Shown here one piece after another: positions 51,041-58,765 of a DNA stretch of 64,000 bases. The stretch lies in NCBI GenBank assembly GCA_023411375.1, contig JAEYOW010000052.1:62001-126000 (forward strand), read 5' to 3'. The DNA comes from Bacillota bacterium. GTDB taxonomy: Bacteria > Bacillota > Clostridia > Christensenellales > Aristaeellaceae. A program made the position numbers and the translations under genes. The notes beneath the pieces were generated by a model. It was not told the DNA's origin, ran no database searches, and saw only the letters and a list, made by a program, of their open reading frames with translations. Each line of letters starts with the position of its first letter. The stretch's first letter is position 1.

Positions 51041-52114
51041 ATGCAGGATGATTATTTCACCCTGATGCAGAAGCTAGCGCCGGACCTGGCGCAGCAGATC
51101 GAGCGTCGGGCGTTGGTGCTGGAACGCATTGGCGCGCTTCAGCCCGTGGGCAGGCGGCTTTTAGCCGCAAGGCTCAACCTGCCGGAACGCGAGGTAAGGA
51201 CCGTCGCCGCGCTGCTTAAGGAGCATGGGCTGGTGTCGCTGGACGCGGCTGGAATGAGCTTAACGCCTGAGGCGGATGCGATTCTTCCGATGGCAAGGCT
51301 GTTCAGCCGCGACCTCAGAGGTCTTACAAAGCTCGAAACCGGCTTGTGTGAGCGCCTAGGGGTGCCGAAGGTATGCGTCGTCGCCGGAGACGCCGACGAG
51401 GACGACCATGTGTTGCACGAGGTGGGAAGAAGCGCGGCTGCGCGCTTACGCGGCTTTTTGCAAAGCGGTTCCACGCTGGCGGTCACGGGCGGCTCCACGA
51501 TTCACGAGGTTGCTTTTTCTGTGCCGCAAGGCACGCCCATGAACGTGATGGTGGTGCCCGCGCGGGGCGGTATCGGCAGGGCGCTTGAAACGCAGGCCAA
51601 CACCGTCGCGTGTGAAATTGCCAAGCGTATTGGGGGACACCACCGCTTGATGCACCTGCCTGACCGCCTGGACGAACAGGCGCTGATGGAAATGCGCAAG
51701 CTTAAGGAAATTGACGAAACGCTCGCGCTGCTGGAGCGCGCGGACGTCGTGCTCCATGGCGTAGGCCGCGCGGACGATATGGCGCAAAAACGCCAGTTGC
51801 CCGCCGCGGTGGAGGCCGAGGTGCTTCGTAAAGGCGCGGTCGCGGAGGCATACGGCTGTTACTTTGACCGCAACGGCAAGCTTGTGTATTCCGCCTCTAC
51901 CGTGGCGCACGACCTTGGGGCGCTCAAGCCCAAATGCGCGATGATCGCCGTCGCTGCTGGCGCGCGCAAGGCGGAAGCGATCATGGCCGTGATGAAAAAC
52001 CGGCCCCATGCCATGCTGGTAATCGACGAGGGCGCCGCCAAGGCGATTCTTGCAATGCCGGAACCATCCGTTTGCTTGCCCGTATCGGGCTTTGCAATAG
52101 AACCAAACGATTAA
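51041..52114 (+). CDS. cggR: central glycolytic genes regulator CggR (SorC family)
   Basis: This 357-residue repressor has an N-terminal winged helix (GRRLLAARLNLPEREVRTVA, then LLKEHGLVSL) and a SorC sugar-phosphate-binding domain from about residue 100 (LAVTGGSTIHEVAFSVPQGT; VVPARGGIGRALETQANTVA). In Bacillus CggR controls gapA-pgk-tpiA-pgm-eno and answers to fructose-1,6-bisphosphate. The operator upstream suggests autoregulation. AGGAGTG lies 6 bases before the ATG, and pgk begins 12 bases after the stop. Confidence 0.9.
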   Translation: MQDDYFTLMQKLAPDLAQQIERRALVLERIGALQPVGRRLLAARLNLPEREVRTVAALLKEHGLVSLDAAGMSLTPEADAILPMARLFSRDLRGLTKLETGLCERLGVPKVCVVAGDADEDDHVLHEVGRSAAARLRGFLQSGSTLAVTGGSTIHEVAFSVPQGTPMNVMVVPARGGIGRALETQANTVACEIAKRIGGHHRLMHLPDRLDEQALMEMRKLKEIDETLALLERADVVLHGVGRADDMAQKRQLPAAVEAEVLRKGAVAEAYGCYFDRNGKLVYSASTVAHDLGALKPKCAMIAVAAGARKAEAIMAVMKNRPHAMLVIDEGAAKAILAMPEPSVCLPVSGFAIEPND

Positions 52115-52126
52115 GGAGTGTGCATT

Positions 52127-53314
52127 ATGGCGAAAAAAACCATTGAGGACATTCAGGTAACTGGAAAGAAAGTGCTCGTTCGCTGCGATTTTAACGTGCC
52201 GATGGACGAGAATAAGGTCATCACCGACGAGAACCGCCTCCGCGGCGCGTTGCCCACCATCAAGTACCTGATGGAGCATGGCGCGAAAGTCATTTTGTGC
52301 TCTCATCTGGGCCGTCCCAAGGGCGAATTCAACATGAAGTATTCGCTCAAGCCTGTGGCGGACCGTCTGAGCCAGCTGCTGGGTACTGATGTCAAGATGG
52401 CTGAGGACGTCATCGGCCCTTCTGCCAGGAAGCTTGCTTCCGAGTTGAATGACGGCGAAGTGATGCTGCTTGAAAACGTCCGCTTCCACAAGGAAGAGGA
52501 AAAGAACGATCCCGCCTTTTCCAAGGAGCTTGCTTCTTTGGCCGAGATGTACGTAAACGACGCGTTTGGCACCGCGCACCGCGCGCATGCCTCCACCGAG
52601 GGTGTGGCGCATCTGCTGCATCCCGCCGTTGCCGGTTACCTGATCGGCAAGGAGCTTAGCATCATGGGCAAGGCGCTGGAGGACCCGGCCCGTCCCTTTG
52701 TGGCGATTCTGGGCGGCGCGAAGGTTTCGGATAAAATCGGCGTTATCAACAATCTGCTGGAAAAGGTCGATACCCTCATCATCGGCGGCGGTATGAGCTA
52801 TACCTTCCAGAAGGCGCTGGGCGGCGAAATTGGCAAGAGCCTTTTGGAGGCCGATAAGGTGGATTTGGCCAAGGAGCTGATGCAGAAGGCAAAGGACAAG
52901 GGCGTAAAGCTTCTGCTTCCGGTGGATAACGAGGCGGGCGACAGCTTCTCCAACGACGCCATGCGCATCACCGTGCACAGCAAGGAGATTCCCGATGGCT
53001 TCGAGGGCATGGACATAGGCCCCAAGACCCGCGTGATCTTTGCCAACGAGATCTCGGGCGCTGGCACTGTAATCTGGAACGGCCCCATGGGCGTATTCGA
53101 GTTTGAGAACTTCGCTGAGGGTACCCGCGAGATCGCCAAGGCGATGGCCGAGTGCAAGGGCGTAACCATCATCGGCGGCGGCGACAGCGCGGCGGCTGTG
53201 GAGCAGATGGGCTTTGCCGATAAGGTGAGCCACGTATCCACCGGCGGCGGCGCGAGCCTTGAGTTCCTTGAGGGCAAGACCCTTCCCGGCGTTGCCGCTT
53301 TGGACGATAAGTGA
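52127..53314 (+). CDS. pgk: phosphoglycerate kinase
   Basis: This 395-residue enzyme makes ATP from 1,3-bisphosphoglycerate. VLVRCDFNVPMDENKVITD (residues 14-32), ILCSHLGRPKGEFN, AFGTAHRAHASTEGVA and the nucleotide motif GGGDSAAAVEQMGFADKVSH followed by STGGGASLEFLEG are intact. It directly follows cggR; gapA, the usual gene at this position, is absent. Codons are strongly biased compared with the neighbouring genes, as expected for high expression. The ATG at 52127 has AAGGAG 8-9 bases upstream. Confidence 0.96.
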   Translation: MAKKTIEDIQVTGKKVLVRCDFNVPMDENKVITDENRLRGALPTIKYLMEHGAKVILCSHLGRPKGEFNMKYSLKPVADRLSQLLGTDVKMAEDVIGPSARKLASELNDGEVMLLENVRFHKEEEKNDPAFSKELASLAEMYVNDAFGTAHRAHASTEGVAHLLHPAVAGYLIGKELSIMGKALEDPARPFVAILGGAKVSDKIGVINNLLEKVDTLIIGGGMSYTFQKALGGEIGKSLLEADKVDLAKELMQKAKDKGVKLLLPVDNEAGDSFSNDAMRITVHSKEIPDGFEGMDIGPKTRVIFANEISGAGTVIWNGPMGVFEFENFAEGTREIAKAMAECKGVTIIGGGDSAAAVEQMGFADKVSHVSTGGGASLEFLEGKTLPGVAALDDK

Positions 53315-53333
53315 TTTGACCAAGAATTTACCC

Positions 53334-53371
53334 GCATTGCGCAGGCCGCTCACAGTCGGCCTGCGCAATGC
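53334..53371 (+). repeat. 15-base perfect inverted repeat between pgk and tpiA
   Basis: GCATTGCGCAGGCCG (53334-53348) and CGGCCTGCGCAATGC (53357-53371) can form a very stable hairpin with an 8-base loop. No T-run follows, so it is better read as an mRNA-processing or stabilising element than as a terminator. Confidence 0.7.
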
Positions 53372-53459
53372 TTGCCAAAAGCCCGATTGTCCGTTTCAAA
53401 ACGAAGCAAAAAGGATACATTGAAGGCGTATCCATTCCAAAGGAAAGAGGTACTGAACG

Positions 53460-54212
53460 ATGCGTAAACCCATTATTGCCGGCAACTGGAAAATGAATAA
53501 AACTCCCGATGAGGCCCGCGAGCTTGTCAGCGCGCTTGTGCCCGCCGTAAAGAACGCGGACTGCGACGTGGTCGTATGCGTTCCCGCCACGGATTTTGCC
53601 GCCGTGAAGGAAGCCGCGGCTGGCAGCAACATCAAGCTGGGCGCGCAGAACGTCCATTTTGCCAAGAGCGGCGCTTATACGGGAGAACTGAGCGCGGATA
53701 TGCTCAAGGCCTGCGGCGTTGAATATGTGGTGATCGGCCACAGCGAGCGGCGTCAGTATTTCGGCGAAACCGATAAAACTGTGAACCAGCGTACCAGGGC
53801 TGCCGTGGCCGCCGGGCTTGTTCCGATCATCTGCGTGGGCGAGTTGAAGGAAGAACGCGAAAACGGCTATACCGACGCGCTGGTGGAGTATCAGACCCTG
53901 ATTGCCCTGAACGGCTTGACCAACGACGAGGTTAAGAACGCCGTTATCGCTTATGAGCCCGTTTGGGCAATCGGTACCGGCCTCGTCGCCACCGACGAGC
54001 AGGCGAACGAAACCATCGGCGTTATCCGTAAGGCCATTGAGCGCAAGTATGGCCGCGAGGTAAGCGACGCCGTGCGCATCCAGTACGGCGGCAGCATGAA
54101 CCCCGGCAACGTAAAGGGCCTCATGGCGCAGCCCGAGATCGACGGCGGCCTGATCGGCGGCGCCTCCCTCAAGGCCCCCGACTTCACCTCCGTGGTGATG
54201 TACAACAAGTAA
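53460..54212 (+). CDS. tpiA: triosephosphate isomerase
   Basis: This 250-residue TIM barrel interconverts dihydroxyacetone phosphate and glyceraldehyde-3-phosphate. RKPIIAGNWKMNK carries the catalytic Lys, VVIGHSERRQYFGE the catalytic His and AYEPVWAIGTG the catalytic Glu. IQYGGSMNPGN and GGLIGGASL bind phosphate. GGAAAGAGG lies 9 bases before the ATG. It is separated from pgk by 145 bases holding a large hairpin. Confidence 0.96.
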   Translation: MRKPIIAGNWKMNKTPDEARELVSALVPAVKNADCDVVVCVPATDFAAVKEAAAGSNIKLGAQNVHFAKSGAYTGELSADMLKACGVEYVVIGHSERRQYFGETDKTVNQRTRAAVAAGLVPIICVGELKEERENGYTDALVEYQTLIALNGLTNDEVKNAVIAYEPVWAIGTGLVATDEQANETIGVIRKAIERKYGREVSDAVRIQYGGSMNPGNVKGLMAQPEIDGGLIGGASLKAPDFTSVVMYNK

Positions 54213-54231
54213 GAAGGAGCAAGTAAGCGAT

Positions 54232-55779
54232 ATGGATAAAACCATGACGGCGCTTATCATCATGGACGGTTTCGGTATCAATCCCGCTCATAAGGGAAAC
54301 GCCATTTACCAGCAGGGAACGCCCAAACTGGACGCTTTGATGGCGAAATACCCGCATACGCAGCTGGGCGCCAGCGGTATGGATGTGGGTCTGCCGGACG
54401 GACAGATGGGTAACAGCGAGGTCGGGCACCTGAACATCGGCGCCGGGCGCATCGTCTACCAGGAGCTGACGCGCATCACCAAGGACATCATGGATGGCGA
54501 ATTTTTCAAAAAGAAGCCGCTAATCCACGCGATGGAATTGGCCAAGGAAACGGGGCATGCCGTGCACCTGATGGGCCTGTTAAGCGACGGCGGCGTGCAC
54601 AGCCATAACACGCATCTGTACGCGCTGCTTCAAATGTGCAAGGAACGCGGCGTAAAGGATGTGTATGTCCATTGCTTCCTTGATGGGCGCGACGTGCCGC
54701 CCTCCAGCGGCATTGACTATGTGGCCGAGCTGGAAGAAAAGCTCGGGGAAATCGGCGTAGGCAAGATCGCCACGGTGATGGGCCGTTACTGGGCCATGGA
54801 TCGCGATAACCTATGGGACCGCGTAAAAAAGGCTTATGACGCAATGGTGCTGGGCGACGGGCAGGCCGTGGCTGAAACCGCCGTTCAAGCCGTTGAGCAA
54901 AGCTATGCCAAGGAAGAAACGGATGAATTTGTCAAGCCTACCGTGGTGCTTTGCGGCGGCAAGCCGACCGCGACCATCAACGAGGGCGACAGCGTGATCT
55001 TCTTCAACTTCCGTCCGGACCGCGCGCGCCAGCTGACGCGCACGTTTATTCAGCAGGATTTCGACGGCTTTTCACGTGGCAAGGGCTTTTTCCACGTCAA
55101 CTTCGTCAGCATGACGCAGTATGACGAAACCTTTACCGGCATTGAAATCGTCAATCCGCCCGAGGCGCTCACCAATACGATGGGCGAATACCTCGCCGCC
55201 AACGGCAAGACGCAGCTGCGCATTGCTGAAACGCAGAAATACGCGCATGTAACCTTTTTCTTCAACGGCGGCGTGGAAAAGCCCAATGAAGGCGAGGAAC
55301 GCGTGCTAATTCCGTCCTCAAAGGTAGCCACCTTTGATATGAAGCCCGAAATGTCCGCCTACGAGGTTACGGAAAAGGCTGTCGAGCTGATTAACGACAG
55401 GAAATACGACGTGATGATCTTAAACTTTGCCAACTGCGACATGGTGGGTCATACCGGCGTGATGGACGCCGCCATGAAAGCCGTAGCGGCGGTGGATGAG
55501 TGTGTTGACAAGGTGGTTACCGCGATCCTTGCCAACGGCGGGCGCGTGTTTGTGACCGCCGATCATGGCAATGCCGACCAGATGATGGACCCCGAAACGG
55601 GCGAGCCCTTCACCGCGCACACCACCAACCCCGTGCCCTTCATCGCGATCGGCGCGGATATGGTGGGCAAAAAGCTGCGCAGCAACGGCAGGCTTGCGGA
55701 TATCGCGCCCACAATGCTTTCCAGCATGGGCATGGCGGTTCCCACTGACATGACAGGCGCGTCGCTCATCCTGGACTGA
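54232..55779 (+). CDS. gpmI: 2,3-bisphosphoglycerate-independent phosphoglycerate mutase
   Basis: This 515-residue manganese enzyme interconverts 3- and 2-phosphoglycerate. IIMDGFG starts the metal site, QMGNSEVGHLNIGAGR holds the phospho-Ser near residue 62, FLDGRDVPPSSG and GRYWAMDRD follow, and NFANCDMVGHTG, VFVTADHGNADQM and FTAHTTNPVP supply the remaining ligands. It starts 19 bases after tpiA. Enolase, the usual next gene, is not present. Confidence 0.96.
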   Translation: MDKTMTALIIMDGFGINPAHKGNAIYQQGTPKLDALMAKYPHTQLGASGMDVGLPDGQMGNSEVGHLNIGAGRIVYQELTRITKDIMDGEFFKKKPLIHAMELAKETGHAVHLMGLLSDGGVHSHNTHLYALLQMCKERGVKDVYVHCFLDGRDVPPSSGIDYVAELEEKLGEIGVGKIATVMGRYWAMDRDNLWDRVKKAYDAMVLGDGQAVAETAVQAVEQSYAKEETDEFVKPTVVLCGGKPTATINEGDSVIFFNFRPDRARQLTRTFIQQDFDGFSRGKGFFHVNFVSMTQYDETFTGIEIVNPPEALTNTMGEYLAANGKTQLRIAETQKYAHVTFFFNGGVEKPNEGEERVLIPSSKVATFDMKPEMSAYEVTEKAVELINDRKYDVMILNFANCDMVGHTGVMDAAMKAVAAVDECVDKVVTAILANGGRVFVTADHGNADQMMDPETGEPFTAHTTNPVPFIAIGADMVGKKLRSNGRLADIAPTMLSSMGMAVPTDMTGASLILD

Positions 55780-55807
55780 TGGCGGCGGGCTGTTTATCAA
55801 CGGTATA

Positions 55808-55849
55808 CAACGGCGGATGCGGGCAGGATAAACGCCCCATCCGCCGTTG
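55808..55849 (+). terminator. hairpin after gpmI
   Basis: CAACGGCGGAT (55808-55818) pairs with ATCCGCCGTTG (55839-55849), with a further GC-rich inner stem. There is no T-run, so termination may be weak or Rho-dependent. It marks the end of the glycolytic operon. Confidence 0.5.
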
Positions 55850-55873
55850 CGCATAAAAATGGAGGTTATGTCT

Positions 55874-56429
55874 ATGCGCCATTCGGGCACGGCTGAAATT
55901 GAAACGCCCAGATTGTTGTTAAGGCCCTTCAAGACCGGCGATGCGGCCGCGGTTTTTCGCAATTGGGCAAGCGACGAAAAAACCACCGAGTTTTTAAGGT
56001 GGCCCGCTCATAAATCCGTTGAAACTACACAGCGTGTTTTGGATGAATGGATAACCGCATTATTATCAATGGGCAATCGTATTTAAAGAAAAAGTGGAGG
56101 AGCCTATTGGTTCCATCAGCGTCGTTGAGCAAAATGAAAGGCTCGGCATGGCGCATATTGGCTATTGCGTCGGCAGAAAATGGTGGAGACAGGGGATCGC
56201 AAGCGAAGCGCTCAGCGGCGTTATCTCATTCCTTTTTAACGCGGTCAAGGTTAACCGCATCGAAGCGCAGCATGACCCGGATAATCCTAACTCTGGAAAG
56301 GTAATGGAAAAATGCGGAATGAGATATGAAGGCACGCGTCGGCAAGCCGATTTCAACAACAGGGGCATCGTTGACGCGGCCATGTATAGCCTTTTGGCAA
56401 GCGAGTATTACGCAAATCAAAAGGCATAG
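55874..56429 (+). pseudogene. frameshifted RimJ-type GNAT acetyltransferase
   Basis: The start ATG at 55874 (GGAGG 8 bases upstream) opens IETPRLLLRPFKTGDAAAVF, a RimJ/RimL-type N-terminus, which hits a stop at 56086. The rest of the enzyme continues in another frame from about 56055: WAIVFKEKVEEPIGSISVVE, then RKWWRQGIASEALSGVISF (acetyl-CoA loop) and KVMEKCGMRYEGTRR, ending at 56429. One base gained or two lost near 56050-56060 explains it. The two pieces together give a standard-length enzyme, so the break is recent or a sequencing error. Confidence 0.8.
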
Positions 56430-56439
56430 AGGCTTTGTG

Positions 56440-57762
56440 CTACTGCTTTGCCGATAGGGGCGCGTCCGTCATCGCCTCATCGACAAGTTTCAGGCAGCGC
56501 TCCATTACGTTTTGCTGATCCTTATCCACGTATTCCGGATAATTGCCGTTGTTAAGCAGAACCCGGTAGCGCGTTTTGCCATCTTCCTTGTCCCGCCAGG
56601 AATAGGTAGGGGTATAGGAGAGGTTGTCAAACGCAACGGTATCGTTTACCGCGTCGTACACAACTTCGGCGTTGAGCAGAATGCTCGCGAGGGATACCCG
56701 CTTGTCCCTGTCATAGGTAAAAAGATTGCCAAGCGAATAGGCGCACAGCACAGGGTGATACTTGCCGTCTCCGCGGTTGGCGGTTAAAATCTGCACGGTT
56801 TGAAGCGCGCCTGTATGGGTGCCAAGTATGATATCAGCGCCCGCGTCGGCAATGCCTTGGGCAAGCTCCTTCTGGGTGTTGGTGGGCGAGGTCGCTCCCA
56901 CCTTTCCCCAGCAAAGCGATACCACGACGACCTGCGCCCCCGCCTCACGCGCGGCGGCGATATCGGAGGCAATGGTGGGCAGCTGCTGGCTGGCAATGGC
57001 GAAGGCCCGCTCCTCCTTGGTCGTCTTTTTCTTGCCGGTTCCGCTCAGCTCGTTCTGGTAGCTAAGCAACGCGACGGAGAGGCCGTTCACGTTCATGACA
57101 GTATGCTGGTTGCGCTCCGCCTCGCTGGCATACACCCCGTATGGCTTCATGCCGGCGGCCTCAATGTTGCGCTTGGTTTCATCCAGCCCTTCAACGCCGC
57201 CGTCCAGCGCTCCGTAATAACCAAGGCACAGCGCGTCCACGCCCGCCTGGCGGATGGATGCAAGCACATCCGCGGGGATATTGGCGTCGGTAAGCTTCGC
57301 GGTGGAAATGACGTTGTTTTCAAGCGTGGCGATGCTCAGATCAACGTCCATGGCGTTGCCAAGATGCTCAAAGAGATAGTTGAAACGGTAGCCGTCTTCG
57401 TCCGTCAGAGCCTTTTGAACCGCTGAATTGATCTTGATGCTACCTGCCGCGCAAAGCGTGAAGCTCAGCTTGGGCGGCTGCGTTACCGGCACGGCGGTCG
57501 CAAGGCTCTCGGGCGGCAAAATGGTCGCCTGCGGGCCCTGCGTGGCGGGACGGTCTTTCAGCGCCGCGTTTGAGACCGCGGCGATCTGGGAAAAGGAACT
57601 GTCGATCGCAACCGCGAGCTCAGAGGCGTCGATGCGCACATCCGTATTTCCCGTCAGCTTGGGCAAAATTGTACAGAAACCGGCAAGTACGAGCGCTGTG
57701 AGCGAAAGCATGACGACGGTGCCAAAGGAAACCCCGCGCCGCGCGCGTCTGCGTTTTTTCAT
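56440..57762 (-). CDS. CapA family protein (poly-gamma-glutamate-type metallophosphatase)
   Basis: This 440-residue protein has a basic N-terminus, one membrane anchor (about residues 12-34), a low-complexity linker (about 65-95) and a CapA domain (about 97-400). Expected elements are visible: DVDLSIATLENNVIS, IRQAGVDALCLGYYGALDGG, VVVVSLCWGKVGA and DIILGTHTGALQTVQIL. The metallophosphatase-like CapA/PgsA domain takes part in polyglutamate capsule export or related wall polymers. Some catalytic positions differ from PgsA: N-H-x-D-G is replaced by GYYGALDGG, and HWG by CWG, so activity is uncertain. Divergent from the isomerase gene. Confidence 0.75.
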   Translation of the reverse strand: MKKRRRARRGVSFGTVVMLSLTALVLAGFCTILPKLTGNTDVRIDASELAVAIDSSFSQIAAVSNAALKDRPATQGPQATILPPESLATAVPVTQPPKLSFTLCAAGSIKINSAVQKALTDEDGYRFNYLFEHLGNAMDVDLSIATLENNVISTAKLTDANIPADVLASIRQAGVDALCLGYYGALDGGVEGLDETKRNIEAAGMKPYGVYASEAERNQHTVMNVNGLSVALLSYQNELSGTGKKKTTKEERAFAIASQQLPTIASDIAAAREAGAQVVVVSLCWGKVGATSPTNTQKELAQGIADAGADIILGTHTGALQTVQILTANRGDGKYHPVLCAYSLGNLFTYDRDKRVSLASILLNAEVVYDAVNDTVAFDNLSYTPTYSWRDKEDGKTRYRVLLNNGNYPEYVDKDQQNVMERCLKLVDEAMTDAPLSAKQ

Positions 57763-57828
57763 GCTGGAACCTCCGTCCGCAAAAGGATGAAAAAGATACG
57801 GTCCGTACCCGCAAACATAAGGTTTTGC

Positions 57829-57857
57829 TTGACCAACCGATGTAGCAATGATATCAT
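57829..57857 (+). promoter_or_regulatory. promoter of the sugar isomerase/epimerase gene
   Basis: TTGACC (57829-57834) and TATCAT (57852-57857) are 17 bases apart. The -10 region forms part of the palindrome ATGATATCAT (57848-57857), which could also be a repressor site. Confidence 0.6.
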
Positions 57858-57893
57858 ATCACCATCCGATATGCAAGATAAGGAGTGACGGCC

Positions 57894-58697
57894 ATGAAGA
57901 TCAGCTTTTCCACCCTCGGCTGTCCGCGCTGGAGCTGGCAGGAGATCATCGCGACGGCCTGCGACCTGGGTTATGGCGGCGTCGAGGTGCGGGGCGTCGG
58001 CAAGGATATTTCCGTTCCGAGCGTCCCCGCGTTCTCGGATGACAACATTGTAAAAACAAAGGCGGATCTGGAACGCCTTGATCTTACCATCCCGTGCCTG
58101 GACAGCGATTGCTGCATCCACCTGCGAGAGGCGGAGCAGACCACCAACGAGGAGATCAGAGCCTATGTACGCCTGGCCCGCAAGCTCGGCGCGCCCTACG
58201 TGCGGATTATGGCGACGGCCCCCGTGCCACAGCCCGTGGGAAGCGTGGACGAAGGCTATGTGCAAAAGCGCGCTGTTGAGCTTGGACATTTTGCGCTGGA
58301 GCATGGCGTTCGGCTGCTGATCGAAACCCACGGCGTCTGGAGTGATAGTGAAAAGCTTGCGCGACTGATGAGCACCGTCAGCTGCGAGGGCGTGGGCGTG
58401 CTGTGGGACGTGCATCATCCGTACCGCTTTAAGGGCGAGCGGCCCGAGACGACCTTTCAAAACCTTCGTCCGTGGCTGTGCCATACCCATTTTAAGGACA
58501 GCGTGGCCAATGGGGACGGATACCGTTACGCACTGCCGGGCTTTGGCGACCTACCGTTGGAGGAGATCGTCGGCGTGCTTAAAGCTGGCGGTTACGAGGG
58601 CTTCTATTCTCTGGAATGGGTCAAGCGCTGGGATACCACGCTTGAGGAGCCGGGCATCGTATTTGCGCATTATGCAAACTACATGAAAACCCTATAA
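57894..58697 (+). CDS. sugar phosphate isomerase/epimerase (xylose-isomerase-like TIM barrel)
   Basis: This 267-residue TIM-barrel protein belongs to the AP-endonuclease-2/xylose-isomerase-like superfamily. The start KISFSTLGCPRWSWQEIIA and DLGYGGVEVRG, the central VRLLIETHGVWSDSE, GVLWDVHHPYRF and LCHTHFKDS supply the usual Glu/His/Asp metal ligands. Such enzymes isomerise or epimerise sugars or inositol derivatives; the substrate is not known. The ATG at 57894 has AAGGAG 9 bases upstream. It is transcribed alone between a promoter and a terminator. Confidence 0.8.
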   Translation: MKISFSTLGCPRWSWQEIIATACDLGYGGVEVRGVGKDISVPSVPAFSDDNIVKTKADLERLDLTIPCLDSDCCIHLREAEQTTNEEIRAYVRLARKLGAPYVRIMATAPVPQPVGSVDEGYVQKRAVELGHFALEHGVRLLIETHGVWSDSEKLARLMSTVSCEGVGVLWDVHHPYRFKGERPETTFQNLRPWLCHTHFKDSVANGDGYRYALPGFGDLPLEEIVGVLKAGGYEGFYSLEWVKRWDTTLEEPGIVFAHYANYMKTL

Positions 58698-58713
58698 GGG
58701 AAAAAGGCAGCGT

Positions 58714-58754
58714 ACGGCCGCGTTCACGAACAGGTGAATGCGGCCGCGTTTTAT
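58714..58754. terminator. terminator between the isomerase gene and the pseudo-ABC gene
   Basis: ACGGCCGCGTTCAC (58714-58727) pairs with GTGAATGCGGCCGCGT (58734-58749) with one G-U pair, followed by TTTT on the plus strand. It may serve both converging transcripts. Confidence 0.8.
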
Positions 58755-58765
58755 GATTCAGCAAT

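Noticed and set aside
51446..53368. 640-residue antisense frame over cggR and pgk
   Set aside because: It crosses two well-supported genes and their junction on the other strand; such long frames are expected from codon bias.
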